Origin: Vibrio agarivorans
GTDB taxonomy: Bacteria; Pseudomonadota; Gammaproteobacteria; Enterobacterales; Vibrionaceae
NCBI RefSeq assembly: GCF_030409635.1
Contig: NZ_JAUFQF010000004.1
Span: 124,001 to 188,000, forward strand
Length of the DNA: 64,000 bases
Direction of reading: 5' to 3'
Numbering within the stretch: position 1 is the stretch's first letter; the number at the start of each line of letters is the position of its first letter. Positions 50,806 to 60,276 of this stretch are shown here, piece by piece. The notes under the pieces were generated by a model. The model had not been told where the DNA came from. It was given only the letters and a program-made list of their open reading frames with translations, and ran no database searches. A program made the position numbers and the translations under genes.

Positions 50806-50833
50806 ACAAAAAAAGCCCCAATGCTGGGGCTTT
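50806..50833 (-). terminator. Terminator of glyA (shared with the LysR gene)
   Basis: AAAGCCCCA and TGGGGCTTT form a stem (50812-50833). On the minus strand, after glyA, it is followed by a T-run. On the plus strand it is only weakly T-rich. Confidence 0.88.
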
Positions 50834-50852
50834 GATTCAATTTCGCTAGGGA

Positions 50853-52103
50853 TTATGCGTAAACAGGAAGGCGTTTACAGATCTCTAGAACTTTTGCTTT
50901 TGTCGCTTCAATTACTTCTTCGTTGCCGATGTTGTCTAGAACATCACACATCCAGTTTGCAAGCTCTGTCGCATCAGCTTCAGAGAAACCACGACGAGTG
51001 ATCGCTGGAGAACCAACACGGATACCAGAAGTCACAAACGGGCTACGCGGGTCGTTTGGCACTGAGTTTTTGTTCACCGTGATGTTCGCTGCACCTAGTG
51101 CTGCATCCGCTTCTTTACCTGTAATGTCTTTGTCAATTAGGTCAACAAGGAACAGGTGGTTTTCAGTACCGTTTGATACGATTTTGTAACCACGCTCTTG
51201 GAATTGAGCGACCATCGCTTTAGCGTTTTTAACAACGCGCGCTTGGTATTCTTTGAATTCTGGCTCCATCGCTTCTTTGAACGCTACCGCTTTACCCGCG
51301 ATCACGTGCATTAGAGGACCGCCCTGACCACCAGGGAAAACTGCCGAGTTCAGCTTCTTGTACATGTCTTCGCCAGCGTTAGATAGGATAAGGCCACCAC
51401 GTGGGCCTGCTAGCGTTTTGTGCGTTGTTGTTGTCACAACATGAGCATGTGGTACTGGTGTTGGGTATACGCCTGCTGCGATTAGACCCGCTACGTGAGC
51501 CATATCAACAAATAGGTACGCATCCACTTTGTCTGCGATTTCGCGCATGCGAGCCCAGTCTACGATTTGAGAGTAAGCAGAGAAACCGCCGATGATCACC
51601 TTAGGCTTATGCTCTACAGCAAGCTGCTCCATCTCGTCGTAGTTGATCTGACCTGCTTCATCGATACCGTAAGGGATAACGTTGTAGTGTTTACCTGAGA
51701 AGTTTACTGGAGAGCCGTGAGTCAGGTGACCACCGTGCGCTAGGCTCATACCTAAGACTGTATCACCTGGGTTCAGTAGCGCCATATATACTGCGCTGTT
51801 TGCTTGAGAGCCAGAGTGAGGCTGAACGTTTGCGTACTCACAACCGAACAGTTCACAAGCACGATCAATCGCTAAAGCTTCCGCTTTATCTACGTACTCA
51901 CAACCACCGTAGTAACGCTTGCCAGGATAGCCTTCAGCATACTTGTTGGTTAGCTGAGAACCTTGTGCTTCCATTACACGTGGGCTTGTGTAGTTCTCAG
52001 AAGCAATAAGCTCAATGTGCTCTTCTTGACGTAGAGTTTCTTCCTGGATTGCTGCGAATAGTTCCGCATCGTAATCTGCGATATTCATATCACGCTTTAA
52101 CAT
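50853..52103 (-). CDS. glyA: Serine hydroxymethyltransferase
   Basis: Interconverts serine and glycine, feeding one-carbon folate. It has 416 residues from ATG 52103, which has AGGAG upstream and matches the family length; the frame is open another 30 codons. The PLP-lysine motif is [14 protein letters not shown], and [12 protein letters not shown] and YPGKRYYGG are present. A PurR box lies 59 bp upstream. Confidence 0.99.
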   Translation of the reverse strand: MLKRDMNIADYDAELFAAIQEETLRQEEHIELIASENYTSPRVMEAQGSQLTNKYAEGYPGKRYYGGCEYVDKAEALAIDRACELFGCEYANVQPHSGSQANSAVYMALLNPGDTVLGMSLAHGGHLTHGSPVNFSGKHYNVIPYGIDEAGQINYDEMEQLAVEHKPKVIIGGFSAYSQIVDWARMREIADKVDAYLFVDMAHVAGLIAAGVYPTPVPHAHVVTTTTHKTLAGPRGGLILSNAGEDMYKKLNSAVFPGGQGGPLMHVIAGKAVAFKEAMEPEFKEYQARVVKNAKAMVAQFQERGYKIVSNGTENHLFLVDLIDKDITGKEADAALGAANITVNKNSVPNDPRSPFVTSGIRVGSPAITRRGFSEADATELANWMCDVLDNIGNEEVIEATKAKVLEICKRLPVYA

Positions 52104-52161
52104 CTGTATCTCCTGACTCAGATTTATACTGAAAGTTGCAAAAAAACAGCTCAATGACGTG

Positions 52162-52177
52162 ACGCAAACGTTTTCGT
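52162..52177 (-). promoter_or_regulatory. PurR operator of glyA
   Basis: ACGCAAACGTTTTCGT matches the PurR consensus ACGCAAACGTTTNCGT. It lies 59 bp upstream of the glyA start, where E. coli glyA is also PurR-controlled. Repression by purines is expected. Confidence 0.85.
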
Positions 52178-52193
52178 CATCGATTTGGCGCAC

Positions 52194-52570
52194 ATTCTAC
52201 ATAACTTGATCTAGATCATAAAGAGGTATCTGCACAATTTATTATGCAGTTTTCTCATACTCAACCTCGATTTTGTTCATGTTGGCAATAAGTACGCATT
52301 TAGTCTGACTCCATAGTACGTTTTTGACCGATTAATTGCGACGTAGAATTCGTAATTTCTTATAGACATCTGACAAGTTTGTACGTAACGAGCATCGTTA
52401 AGTTCTTGTCCAACGTTATCGTCAACTTTTACGGTTTACAGTGTGTATAAATCCACTGACATATCGACATGATAATTTATTTGCAGACCTATTTTTCGTT
52501 ATTCCTTTCTCATACTATTCGCGCTCAAAATTTCATAAACAACAAACAAGATTGCTCAGCTGGATTCGTC
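52194..52570. other. Intergenic region glyA-yitT
   Basis: About 377 bp, A+T-rich, between the divergent glyA and YitT-family genes. It holds their upstream regions. Apart from the PurR box at its edge I see no gene, no strong hairpin and no riboswitch-like pattern. Confidence 0.4.
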
Positions 52571-53170
52571 ATGGAAAAGCACACAAATAAAGAAGATTGG
52601 ATTGCGATAATCACGGGAACATTTTTGGTAGCTCAGGGGGTGTTCTTTTTACAAAACGCGCAGCTTCTTACGGGCGGTACAACAGGGCTAGCACTGTTGC
52701 TATCGCAAATCATACCTCTAACATTCGGTGTGCTTTACTTTGCATGCAACATTCCCTTCTACTTAATGGCGTGGCAGCGCTTTGGTCGTCGTTTTGCCAT
52801 CAATAGTGCAATTTCTGGCGGGCTGGTCTCTATCTTTGCCGATCATCTACATTTGCTGATCACTGTCGATCATATCAACTCTATTTATTGTGCCATTGCG
52901 GGTGGGCTACTGATGGGCTTAGGAATGCTGATTCTGTTCCGTCATCGCTCAAGCCTCGGCGGCTTTAATGTGCTATGTCTGTTTGTTCAAGATAAGTTTG
53001 GTATTTCAGTGGGTAAAACCCAGATGGCGATTGATGCGGCGATTTTGATTGCATCGAGTTTGTTTGTCACGCCTTGGGTGATTGGATTGTCGGTACTGGG
53101 GGCAGTGATATTGAACTTGGTGTTGGGTATGAATCATAAGCCGACTCGCTACACCGTCAGCTATTCATAG
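52571..53170 (+). CDS. YitT-family membrane protein
   Basis: A 199-residue membrane protein with about five or six helices of the YitT/DUF161 family (FLVAQGVFFLQNAQLLTGGTTGLALLLSQ, NIPFYLMAWQRFGRRF and LGGFNVLCLFVQDKFGISVGKTQM are typical). Function unknown; some relatives are suggested amino-acid or small-molecule transporters. ATG 52571 fits the family start; the frame is open 34 codons further upstream without support. It is convergent with the permease at 53213, sharing a hairpin. Confidence 0.85.
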   Translation: MEKHTNKEDWIAIITGTFLVAQGVFFLQNAQLLTGGTTGLALLLSQIIPLTFGVLYFACNIPFYLMAWQRFGRRFAINSAISGGLVSIFADHLHLLITVDHINSIYCAIAGGLLMGLGMLILFRHRSSLGGFNVLCLFVQDKFGISVGKTQMAIDAAILIASSLFVTPWVIGLSVLGAVILNLVLGMNHKPTRYTVSYS

Positions 53171-53179
53171 CGTAAAAAT

Positions 53180-53206
53180 GAAGGGAAGATAGTTAATCTT
53201 CCCTTC
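53180..53206. terminator. Bidirectional hairpin between YitT-family gene and permease gene
   Basis: An 11-bp perfect stem GAAGGGAAGAT/ATCTTCCCTTC around a 5-nt loop between convergent genes. Confidence 0.7.
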
Positions 53207-53212
53207 TCAATC

Positions 53213-54199
53213 TCACACAAACATCACGTTATAAAGCAAACCAGCCCCTACCGCCATGGTCAAGATAACTCCAACAAAAGCCACCAGCATTTGATTCTTA
53301 AAGATCGATTTCAATAGAATCAGCTCAGTCAAACTCGCACCTGCGCTACCAATAATCAACGCCATCACAGAACCCAATGCCATGCCCTTTTTGACCAGTG
53401 CAGCACTCAGTGGAATCACAGCCTCTGCACGGATATAAAGAGGAATACCAATCACGGCTGCTACGGGAATGGCATACCAAGCATTTGAGCCTGAGTATTG
53501 AGCGATAAAGTCCGTTGGAATAAAACCATAGATGAATGAACCAATGGCGATACCTAGCATCAGATAAGGCAAGACTTGTTTAAAATCTTTCCATGTTGCC
53601 AGCCAGATTTTGCCCCAGCGGTTTGTTCTCCAAGTTGAAACGGGGATGTTACTTTTACTACCAGAGCAGCAAGACGTTGCGGGTTTTGGCTCATCACCAC
53701 ACGATGAATTGCTTGAAGAGGAGCAACTTGGTTTAGACTCACTTTCATAAGCTTCTGGCTTAATATAGCGTTCAAAGCCTAGCTTCTCTAAAACATAGCC
53801 AGCAACCACAGAGACCAACATCGCCACCAGGAAGTAGAACAGCGCCACTTGCCATGAGAAGGTCACCACAAACAAGCCAATAATGATTGGGTTCAATAGA
53901 GGACTTGCAAACAGGAAAACCATCATAGGCCCGAAACCTGCTCTCGCTCTCAACAGCCCTTTCAAGAAAGGGATTGTCGAGCATGAGCAGAATGGTGTGA
54001 TCGAACCCATCAGCGCCGCGACCAAGTAGCCTTTGCCATTTTGCGAGCTTAACACTGATTGAATTTTCTCTGGTGTTAAGTAGCTCTGTAATACACCGAC
54101 CACGTAACTGATCGCCAAAAAGAGTATGGTCAACTCCACTGCGAGAAAAACAAGCATCCCCGCCGCCTCTTGAGCCATGTGTAGCCATTGTTGATTCAT
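53213..54199 (-). CDS. DUF318/ArsP-type permease with Cys-rich loop
   Basis: A 328-residue permease of the DUF318 (PF03773) family, which includes ArsP exporters of organoarsenicals. It has about eight helices in two halves, with the family motif TPFCSCSTIPFLKGLL near residue 70. The cytosolic loop near 155-185 is unusually rich in Cys and Ser (SCSSSSNSSCGD, ATSCCSGSK), suggesting metal or metalloid binding. It is divergent from an ArsR regulator with shared dyad operators. Start: ATG 54199 has GGAG 6 nt upstream; an ATG three bases earlier is possible. The substrate is inference. Confidence 0.82.
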   Translation of the reverse strand: MNQQWLHMAQEAAGMLVFLAVELTILFLAISYVVGVLQSYLTPEKIQSVLSSQNGKGYLVAALMGSITPFCSCSTIPFLKGLLRARAGFGPMMVFLFASPLLNPIIIGLFVVTFSWQVALFYFLVAMLVSVVAGYVLEKLGFERYIKPEAYESESKPSCSSSSNSSCGDEPKPATSCCSGSKSNIPVSTWRTNRWGKIWLATWKDFKQVLPYLMLGIAIGSFIYGFIPTDFIAQYSGSNAWYAIPVAAVIGIPLYIRAEAVIPLSAALVKKGMALGSVMALIIGSAGASLTELILLKSIFKNQMLVAFVGVILTMAVGAGLLYNVMFV

Positions 54200-54232
54200 C
54201 ATTTTCTCCAAACTGTCTAGAATCTCACCTTA

Positions 54233-54254
54233 TATTTCGATAATTATAGAAATA
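54233..54254. promoter_or_regulatory. ArsR-type operator copy 1
   Basis: TATTTC and GAAATA are separated by 10 A+T-rich bases, sharing the ATTTCGA core with copy 2. It lies just upstream of the permease start. Confidence 0.55.
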
Positions 54255-54273
54255 TAAACCTTGTGCACAAGAG

Positions 54274-54297
54274 TTATTTCGACAAATATCGAAATAA
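54274..54297. promoter_or_regulatory. ArsR-type operator copy 2
   Basis: TTATTTCGA and TCGAAATAA form a 9-bp perfect inverted repeat around CAAATA. Position and symmetry fit an ArsR/SmtB-family operator controlling both divergent genes. A weaker related half-site lies near 54337-54355. Confidence 0.72.
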
Positions 54298-54369
54298 AAT
54301 TTTAAGCGACTGTTTCGGATGAATTTAGCTATAATTCTAGAAACATCGAATTTGTACGTAGGGGATAAG

Positions 54370-54684
54370 ATGGAGTTAGAAGCGGTAGCCAAAGCCCTCA
54401 AAGAGCTCGGTCATCCAACTCGATTGAGTATTTATAAAAGTGTCGTAAGAGCTGGGCACCAAGGGATAGCGGTAGGTGGATTACAAGAAAAGCTCGGGAT
54501 CCCCGGCTCTACCCTCTCTCACCATATTTCGACTCTGACATCAGCTGGGCTCTTGTCTCAACGTCGTGAGGGACGCACCCTCTACTGTGTGGCAGAGTAT
54601 CAAAAGCTCAATACAGTGATCGGATTTTTGCAAGACGAGTGCTGCATCGATGAAGAGTGCTCTGAAGATTTAGGCAAACCCTGA
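54370..54684 (+). CDS. ArsR-family metalloid-responsive repressor
   Basis: A small winged-helix regulator of 104 residues, with AKALKELGHPTRLSIYKSV at the N-terminus and the recognition helix GSTLSHHISTLTSAGLL. Cysteines cluster at the C-terminal end (ECCIDEEC), which could bind a soft metal or metalloid; the usual CxC near helix 3 is absent. It probably represses the divergent permease gene. ATG 54370 follows GGGGATAAG; the longest frame starts 17 codons upstream. Confidence 0.88.
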   Translation: MELEAVAKALKELGHPTRLSIYKSVVRAGHQGIAVGGLQEKLGIPGSTLSHHISTLTSAGLLSQRREGRTLYCVAEYQKLNTVIGFLQDECCIDEECSEDLGKP

Positions 54685-54712
54685 ACTGAGGTATCCAGAA
54701 CTGCGGTATCCA
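54683..54712 (+). repeat. Tandem 15-bp repeat
   Basis: Two adjacent copies of GAACTGAGGTATCCA and GAACTGCGGTATCCA (one mismatch) span the 3' end of the ArsR gene, just before the terminator. It may be a simple local duplication. Confidence 0.55.
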
Positions 54713-54716
54713 AAAC

Positions 54717-54750
54717 GAAAAGGGAGAGAACTTATTCGTTCTCTCCCTTT
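54717..54750. terminator. Terminator between ArsR and chemoreceptor genes
   Basis: AAAGGGAGAGAAC and GTTCTCTCCCTTT form a 13-bp perfect stem around a 6-nt loop between convergent genes. Confidence 0.8.
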
Positions 54751-54774
54751 ACTATTTAACGATATATCATTGAC

Positions 54775-56814
54775 TTAGTTCAGCTCATACTTATGTAACA
54801 TCGCTTGCTGATGACCAGCGATGTCTGCCACTTGTTCGGCACTTTCCACCAATGAAGCCAACTGTAAGTTCGAGTTGTCACTCTGATCATTGACGTGAAC
54901 AATAGAGCGACTCACATCTGCAGTCGCACGCTGCTGCTCTTCTGTTGCAGCGGAGACGTGCTCTACACGCAAACGAATTTGGCTAATTGATGATTCGATA
55001 TCCTCAAATGAGCTCTTAACACGTTCGCTGGACTCCAAAGCAAACGTCATCTCTTCACGTGATTCTGTCACTGACTGGCGTGAGCTTTGTGCCGCAACCA
55101 TCAGCTCTTCCATCATTTGGCGAATATTGCTGGTTTGCGCGGTTGTGTCACTCGCGAGCTTACGTACTTCATCCGCAACAACGGCAAAACCACGTCCCAT
55201 ATCCCCAGCACGCGCCGCTTCAATCGCAGCATTCAGCGCCAATAGGTTGGTGTTGTCTGCGATGCCGCTAATCAAATCCACCATTTCACTGATTTGACCG
55301 ACTTTCGCATCCAGTTCATTCATCGAGTGTTCATTGCGGCTTAACGTGTTTTCTAGCTGCTGCAGACGCTCACGATTATCTTCCATCGCAGCCAAGCCAA
55401 CCGTCGCAAACTCCTCTGCTTCTTGAGAGTTATTGAATGACTCGGTGGTCATGTTAGCAATTTCTTTAATTGATGCTTCTAGCTCAGTGACGGTCGTCAC
55501 CATGCTCTCTAACGAACTGCTTTGGGCTGACAAACTATTGCGCGTCTCTTCCGCAGCACTGTGACTGATCTCGGCTGTTTGATATAGGGTTTCACAGTTA
55601 CGCGTCACGATTTCAATCGAAGAGTGAGTTGAGTCGACAACCTGATTGAGCTTACTCGCGATATCACGAATCTCTGTTGGCCCATCAACAACCGCCTGGC
55701 CACGCAAATCGTGCTCCGTCAGCTTAATCAACTGGTTAAAAATACTCTTGAGAGACTGATTGATCCAACGGCGCAGAACAAAAAACAGCGTACTGACCAT
55801 CACAATCAAGCCAACCGTCGCCGACATCAACATGATGATATTGCGCTGAATGGTCTCATTGACTACTTGCTGACCTGAGTCGATTAGACTTGCCGCTGTA
55901 TCGGAGATCTCACTCAGAAGCAATGTCGTTTCATCGGCCAACACTGCCGCCTTTGCTAAATCATCATCCTGGGTTTCCATCAACTCCAGTCGGTCTAAAA
56001 TTTTGCCTAAAACACCGCTGTCTTCAAAACCTTGCATCACCATGTCATATGAAGTCGTCATACTAGCGAACTCTTTGATTTCTGGGAGCCACTGAGCAAA
56101 GTCATCATAGGCCAGTGAAATACCTGCAATTCGGTTGCGCATTTCACGATATTCACTCTGCGCGCGCTCGAGCTCGTCTTGCATCATCAAGGTTAAGAAT
56201 GTGCTTTCCATTGAACTTGCATTGGCAATGAATCGACTTGCCGCATCAGCCACCATCGGGTTGTCACCGCCAAGCGATAAGCTAATACGGTTCATCTCCG
56301 GCCCAATCGACGATAGGCCATAATGGAACCCTGTCACCTCTTTATCAATCTGAGCTTTCATGAAAATAGCTTGAGATTGTGTGGCAAGAATTTTCTGCGT
56401 TAGAGCCTGAAGCTCAACAATTTTTTCGGCGAGTAGAGTGCGCTGCTGCGTATTTAAAATACCCTCTTGTTGCTCTGCTATCTCAAAAAGGTTTTGCACG
56501 CGAAAATCACTGCGCTCGTTCAGCACATTGATGCGTTGTCGTGTGTTTTCTAGCTCAAGAGAAGAGTCTAACTGCGTACCATAATTAAGGAGTTTTAACT
56601 GCTCCAGAACATCTTGAGTGAGCGCGGCGTTATTCATCGCCAGCGGCATCGCTCGCTCTGATAAGGTGTCAAACTGCTGCTTGACCTGATTAAGACCGTT
56701 GGCACTTAGTAAGCTCAGTGCAACAAAAAAAGCGATGACTAGACCAAAGATCACACTCAACGAACCAATCAAAGATATAGAGCGTTTCTCTTTGTTTCTT
56801 TTTGAAGGCGCCAT
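54775..56814 (-). CDS. Methyl-accepting chemotaxis protein
   Basis: A membrane chemoreceptor of 679 residues. One N-terminal membrane helix (about 14-36), a periplasmic helical sensor domain of about 285 residues, a second helix near [20 protein letters not shown], a HAMP-like linker, and a long cytoplasmic signalling coiled coil. The hairpin tip is [17 protein letters not shown] and the following [15 protein letters not shown] is typical. The ligand is unknown. ATG 56814 is chosen; an upstream in-frame GTG (56847) lacks support. Confidence 0.92.
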   Translation of the reverse strand: MAPSKRNKEKRSISLIGSLSVIFGLVIAFFVALSLLSANGLNQVKQQFDTLSERAMPLAMNNAALTQDVLEQLKLLNYGTQLDSSLELENTRQRINVLNERSDFRVQNLFEIAEQQEGILNTQQRTLLAEKIVELQALTQKILATQSQAIFMKAQIDKEVTGFHYGLSSIGPEMNRISLSLGGDNPMVADAASRFIANASSMESTFLTLMMQDELERAQSEYREMRNRIAGISLAYDDFAQWLPEIKEFASMTTSYDMVMQGFEDSGVLGKILDRLELMETQDDDLAKAAVLADETTLLLSEISDTAASLIDSGQQVVNETIQRNIIMLMSATVGLIVMVSTLFFVLRRWINQSLKSIFNQLIKLTEHDLRGQAVVDGPTEIRDIASKLNQVVDSTHSSIEIVTRNCETLYQTAEISHSAAEETRNSLSAQSSSLESMVTTVTELEASIKEIANMTTESFNNSQEAEEFATVGLAAMEDNRERLQQLENTLSRNEHSMNELDAKVGQISEMVDLISGIADNTNLLALNAAIEAARAGDMGRGFAVVADEVRKLASDTTAQTSNIRQMMEELMVAAQSSRQSVTESREEMTFALESSERVKSSFEDIESSISQIRLRVEHVSAATEEQQRATADVSRSIVHVNDQSDNSNLQLASLVESAEQVADIAGHQQAMLHKYELN

Positions 56815-57163
56815 GACATTTCCATTTTGAATAGACAAAACCAGCACGCGGTTTCGCGTGAAATTAGAAAAACTAAACCAAAGCCGAAATGCATAAGAGC
56901 CAGAATGGGCTGCAAACAGTTGTTTGCATTATAGATTTAAGTAATAGCTTACGCAGACAGTACGACTCAGTCCGTCTGGCATTGATAATATTTATGTAAG
57001 GTGACACTTTTATTAAAATGAGGCGTCTGCCACAAAAAACCGTCTAGATAACCGCCAAATCAATCAATTAATTAACAGCATGCCGATGTAGTACAAACAA
57101 TAAAAAACCGCTGCTAACATGTTTGCTAGCAGCGGTTTTCATTATCAAATCTCGGAGAGTATG
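56815..57163 (-). promoter_or_regulatory. Upstream region of the chemoreceptor gene
   Basis: About 350 bp including the RND terminator at 57102-57139. A dyad TGCAAAC/GTTTGCA (56911-56928, 4-nt centre) lies about 97 bp upstream of the chemoreceptor start. I cannot find a convincing sigma-28 promoter. Confidence 0.4.
57102..57139 (-). terminator. Terminator of the second RND operon
   Basis: A 13-bp perfect stem (57104-57116 with 57127-57139), followed on the minus strand by a run of T, 25 bp after the pump gene. Confidence 0.92.
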
Positions 57164-60100
57164 TTAGTGAGCAGTACGTCCCTTGGTATCGTGATCGATT
57201 TCAAGATTAAGCTCTGCCTCAACATGACCCGGCGAACGGGTGTTCACGGAAATCAGTCGGTACATTGCAGGAATCACGAACAGGGTCACTAGTGTGGCAA
57301 AACCCATACCAAAGAAGATCACCGTACCGACCGCGACACGGCTTTCATAGCCTGCCCCTGTCGAGAGAATCAATGGAATCGCACCAGCAAGTGTCGTAAA
57401 CGCCGTCATCATGATCGGACGCAAACGGCGAGCCGAGGCGTCAATGATAGCCTGTTCAAACTCAACTCCTTTATCCCGCAATTGGTTAGTAAACTCGACA
57501 ATCAAGATACCGTTTTTGGTTACCATACCGATAAGCATGATCATACCGATCTGACTATAGATGTTCATACCCTGCGACATAACGAACAAGCCAAGGAAGC
57601 CACCAAATACCCCCATTGGGACAGTAAACATCACCACTAATGGGTTAATAAAACTCTCGAACTGCGCAGCAAGTACAAGATAAGCCACCAGCAGTGCTAA
57701 TGCGAATACCATGGCAACACTCGATTGGTTTTCTTTAAAGTCTTTTGACTCTCCTGAATAGCTAATTGAGATGTCACTTGGCAGCTGCTCGATAGCCTTT
57801 TGATCTAAGAAATCAAGCGCAGCACCCAACGTTGCCCCATCAGACAGATTCGCTTTCACCGTGACCGATTTCTGCTTATTGTAGTGAGATAAACGTGTCG
57901 CTGAGGCGACCTCTTCTATATGTGTGAGAGCATCCAGGGTAACTAACTCACCTGAAGCGGAGCGCATGTAGATTTGTGACAAATCTGCAGCGTTATTGAA
58001 GCTATTTTCATCACCACGTAAATAAACATCATACTCTTCGCCTCGGTCAACATAGGTGGTCTCTTTCTTACCACCTAGCATGATTTCCAGAGTGCTTGAG
58101 ATCTCTGATACTGCAATGCCCAATTCAGCAGCGCGTTGGCGATCCACCGAGACAACCAGCTCCGGCGTTTTCTCTGAGTAGTCTATTTCAGCCCCTTCCA
58201 TGAGTGGCGACTCTTCCGCTTGTTGCTTCAATAACTCAGCCCAGTCTTTCAACTCAGCATAGTCAGAGCCTCCCAAGACAAATTGGACTGGTTCACTCGA
58301 TCCACCTCTGAAGCCTGGCATGAATGGGAATACACGCACATCAGGAATACCAGCAAGTGCCTTGCGGATTTCTCCTAATGATTGTTGAGCAGTCAGGTCT
58401 CGCTCATCCCAGTCATCTAGAATCATGATCACAAAGCCTGTTTGGTCGCCAGCATTGCCGCCAAACGCTGGCGATTGAATACTAAATGACTTTAAAAAAC
58501 CGTCACCTAGCAATGGCATAAGTCGTGATTCTACCAAGTCCATATTGGCTGCCATGCGGTTATAACTGGTCGCATCGGCGCCACGAACAAAAGCAAACAC
58601 AACACCACGGTCTTCTGAAGGTGTAAGCTGCGCTGGTACTTGCTGCATCACACCGTAGCTACCACCAATACAGGCCAAAATGACCAAAGGTGCCGCCCAC
58701 TTAAACTTCAGCGCTCGAACTAATACCCAGCGATAACCATTTTCAAAGCGTTTAAATACGCGATCCACAAAACGATTAAAGCGATTTGGCTTCACATTCG
58801 CTTGCAGGATCTTACTACCGAGAACGGGCGTCAGAGTCAGTGCGATCAACGAAGAGAAGATCACAGCCATTGAAAGCAAGACCGAGAATTCTGTAAACAG
58901 CAAACCCACCATGCCTTCCATAAAGGAAATCGGCAGGAACACCATTACCAGAACGAGTGTTGTTGCGACAACAGCAAAGCCGACTTCACGAGCCCCTTTA
59001 TAAGCCGCAAGTAGCGGTTTTTCACCGCGCTCTATGTGATGGTAAATGTTCTCAACCACCACAATCGCATCATCAACCACCAAACCGATAGACAGAATCA
59101 GCGCCATCAAGGTGATTAAGTTGATAGAAAAACCAAAGTAATAGGCGGCGATGAACGAAGAAATCAGTGATACTGGAACTGTGACTGCTGGGATCAGTGT
59201 CGCGCGCGCTTGGCCAATAAAGATATACAACACCAGAATGACCAGACCACCTGTAATGAACAGCGTGCTGTACACTTCTGCAATTGAGCGCTCGATGAAG
59301 ATAGTAGAGTCGTAATCAATCGCTAAGCGCGTACTGTCAGGTAAGAACTTTTGAATATCTTCGACTTCTTTACGCACAAGTTGTGCAACTTCGAGTGGGT
59401 TAGCGTCTGATTGAGGCACAATCCCCATACTGACGTTCACCACACCGTCACTTTTGAAGGTGGAGTTTTCGTTTTCTGCACCGACGTAAACATCTGCGAC
59501 ATCTTTAAGGTAAATTGGCGTATTGTCACTAGCTCGCTTTACCACCAGATAATCAAAATCTTCCGGCGTGTTATACGCGCGAGCGGTTCGCACCGACATC
59601 GTAATCGCATCATTGCGCACTTCGCCGCCCGGGCTTTCAAGGTTTTCACTTCGCAGCGACTGCGTAATATCGGTAGTCGTGACCCCTCGCCCAGCCATCA
59701 GTTCAGGCTTGAGTTTTACATACATCACCTTGTACAGGCCACCGGAAACATCCACCGATGACACACCTGAAATCAGGCTGAATCGGTCCATCAACACACG
59801 ATCGATGTAGTCCGTTAGTTGAGTACGATCCATCTCTGATGAGCTTAGGTTGATATAGATCGATGCTTCACCCGAGCCATTGTTTTTAAAAACAATCGGA
59901 TCATCGGCTTCTTCAGGAAGTGAGCGCTGCGCGCGAGCAACCGCATCACGAACATCACTGACCCCAGTATTTAAGTCATAACCAAGATCAAAGGTAATCG
60001 TGATACGTGATATACCGTTACGTGTGGTTGAAGAAATTTCATCGATACCACTAATACCGGAAAGCTGGTCTTCTAATACCGAAGTAATTTGCGATTCAAT

Positions 60101-60274
60101 AATCGTTGCAGACGCACCTTCATATCGAGATGAAATGGTCACCACAGGATTTTCAATATCCGGCATTTCGCGAACCGCAAGCTTGGTAAACGATACAAAG
60201 CCGAACACACACAGCAGTAAGCTCAGTACGACAGCGGCAACTGGCCGTTTAACGGAAACATCAGATAACCACAT
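57164..60274 (-). CDS. RND efflux pump, inner-membrane transporter (HAE-1 type)
   Basis: A 1036-residue proton-driven pump with twelve membrane helices in the RND 1+5+1+5 layout. The helix-4 motif is GLVVDDAIVVVENIYHHIERG with the paired aspartates of the proton relay. FGFVSFTKLAVREMPDIENPVVTI at the N-terminus is typical of VexH/MexK-like pumps. With its adaptor upstream and gmhB nearby it is syntenic with V. cholerae VC0913-VC0914 (vexGH) as I recall. There is no outer-membrane channel, so TolC is the likely partner. Confidence 0.93.
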   Translation of the reverse strand: MWLSDVSVKRPVAAVVLSLLLCVFGFVSFTKLAVREMPDIENPVVTISSRYEGASATIIESQITSVLEDQLSGISGIDEISSTTRNGISRITITFDLGYDLNTGVSDVRDAVARAQRSLPEEADDPIVFKNNGSGEASIYINLSSSEMDRTQLTDYIDRVLMDRFSLISGVSSVDVSGGLYKVMYVKLKPELMAGRGVTTTDITQSLRSENLESPGGEVRNDAITMSVRTARAYNTPEDFDYLVVKRASDNTPIYLKDVADVYVGAENENSTFKSDGVVNVSMGIVPQSDANPLEVAQLVRKEVEDIQKFLPDSTRLAIDYDSTIFIERSIAEVYSTLFITGGLVILVLYIFIGQARATLIPAVTVPVSLISSFIAAYYFGFSINLITLMALILSIGLVVDDAIVVVENIYHHIERGEKPLLAAYKGAREVGFAVVATTLVLVMVFLPISFMEGMVGLLFTEFSVLLSMAVIFSSLIALTLTPVLGSKILQANVKPNRFNRFVDRVFKRFENGYRWVLVRALKFKWAAPLVILACIGGSYGVMQQVPAQLTPSEDRGVVFAFVRGADATSYNRMAANMDLVESRLMPLLGDGFLKSFSIQSPAFGGNAGDQTGFVIMILDDWDERDLTAQQSLGEIRKALAGIPDVRVFPFMPGFRGGSSEPVQFVLGGSDYAELKDWAELLKQQAEESPLMEGAEIDYSEKTPELVVSVDRQRAAELGIAVSEISSTLEIMLGGKKETTYVDRGEEYDVYLRGDENSFNNAADLSQIYMRSASGELVTLDALTHIEEVASATRLSHYNKQKSVTVKANLSDGATLGAALDFLDQKAIEQLPSDISISYSGESKDFKENQSSVAMVFALALLVAYLVLAAQFESFINPLVVMFTVPMGVFGGFLGLFVMSQGMNIYSQIGMIMLIGMVTKNGILIVEFTNQLRDKGVEFEQAIIDASARRLRPIMMTAFTTLAGAIPLILSTGAGYESRVAVGTVIFFGMGFATLVTLFVIPAMYRLISVNTRSPGHVEAELNLEIDHDTKGRTAH

Positions 60275-60276
60275 CG

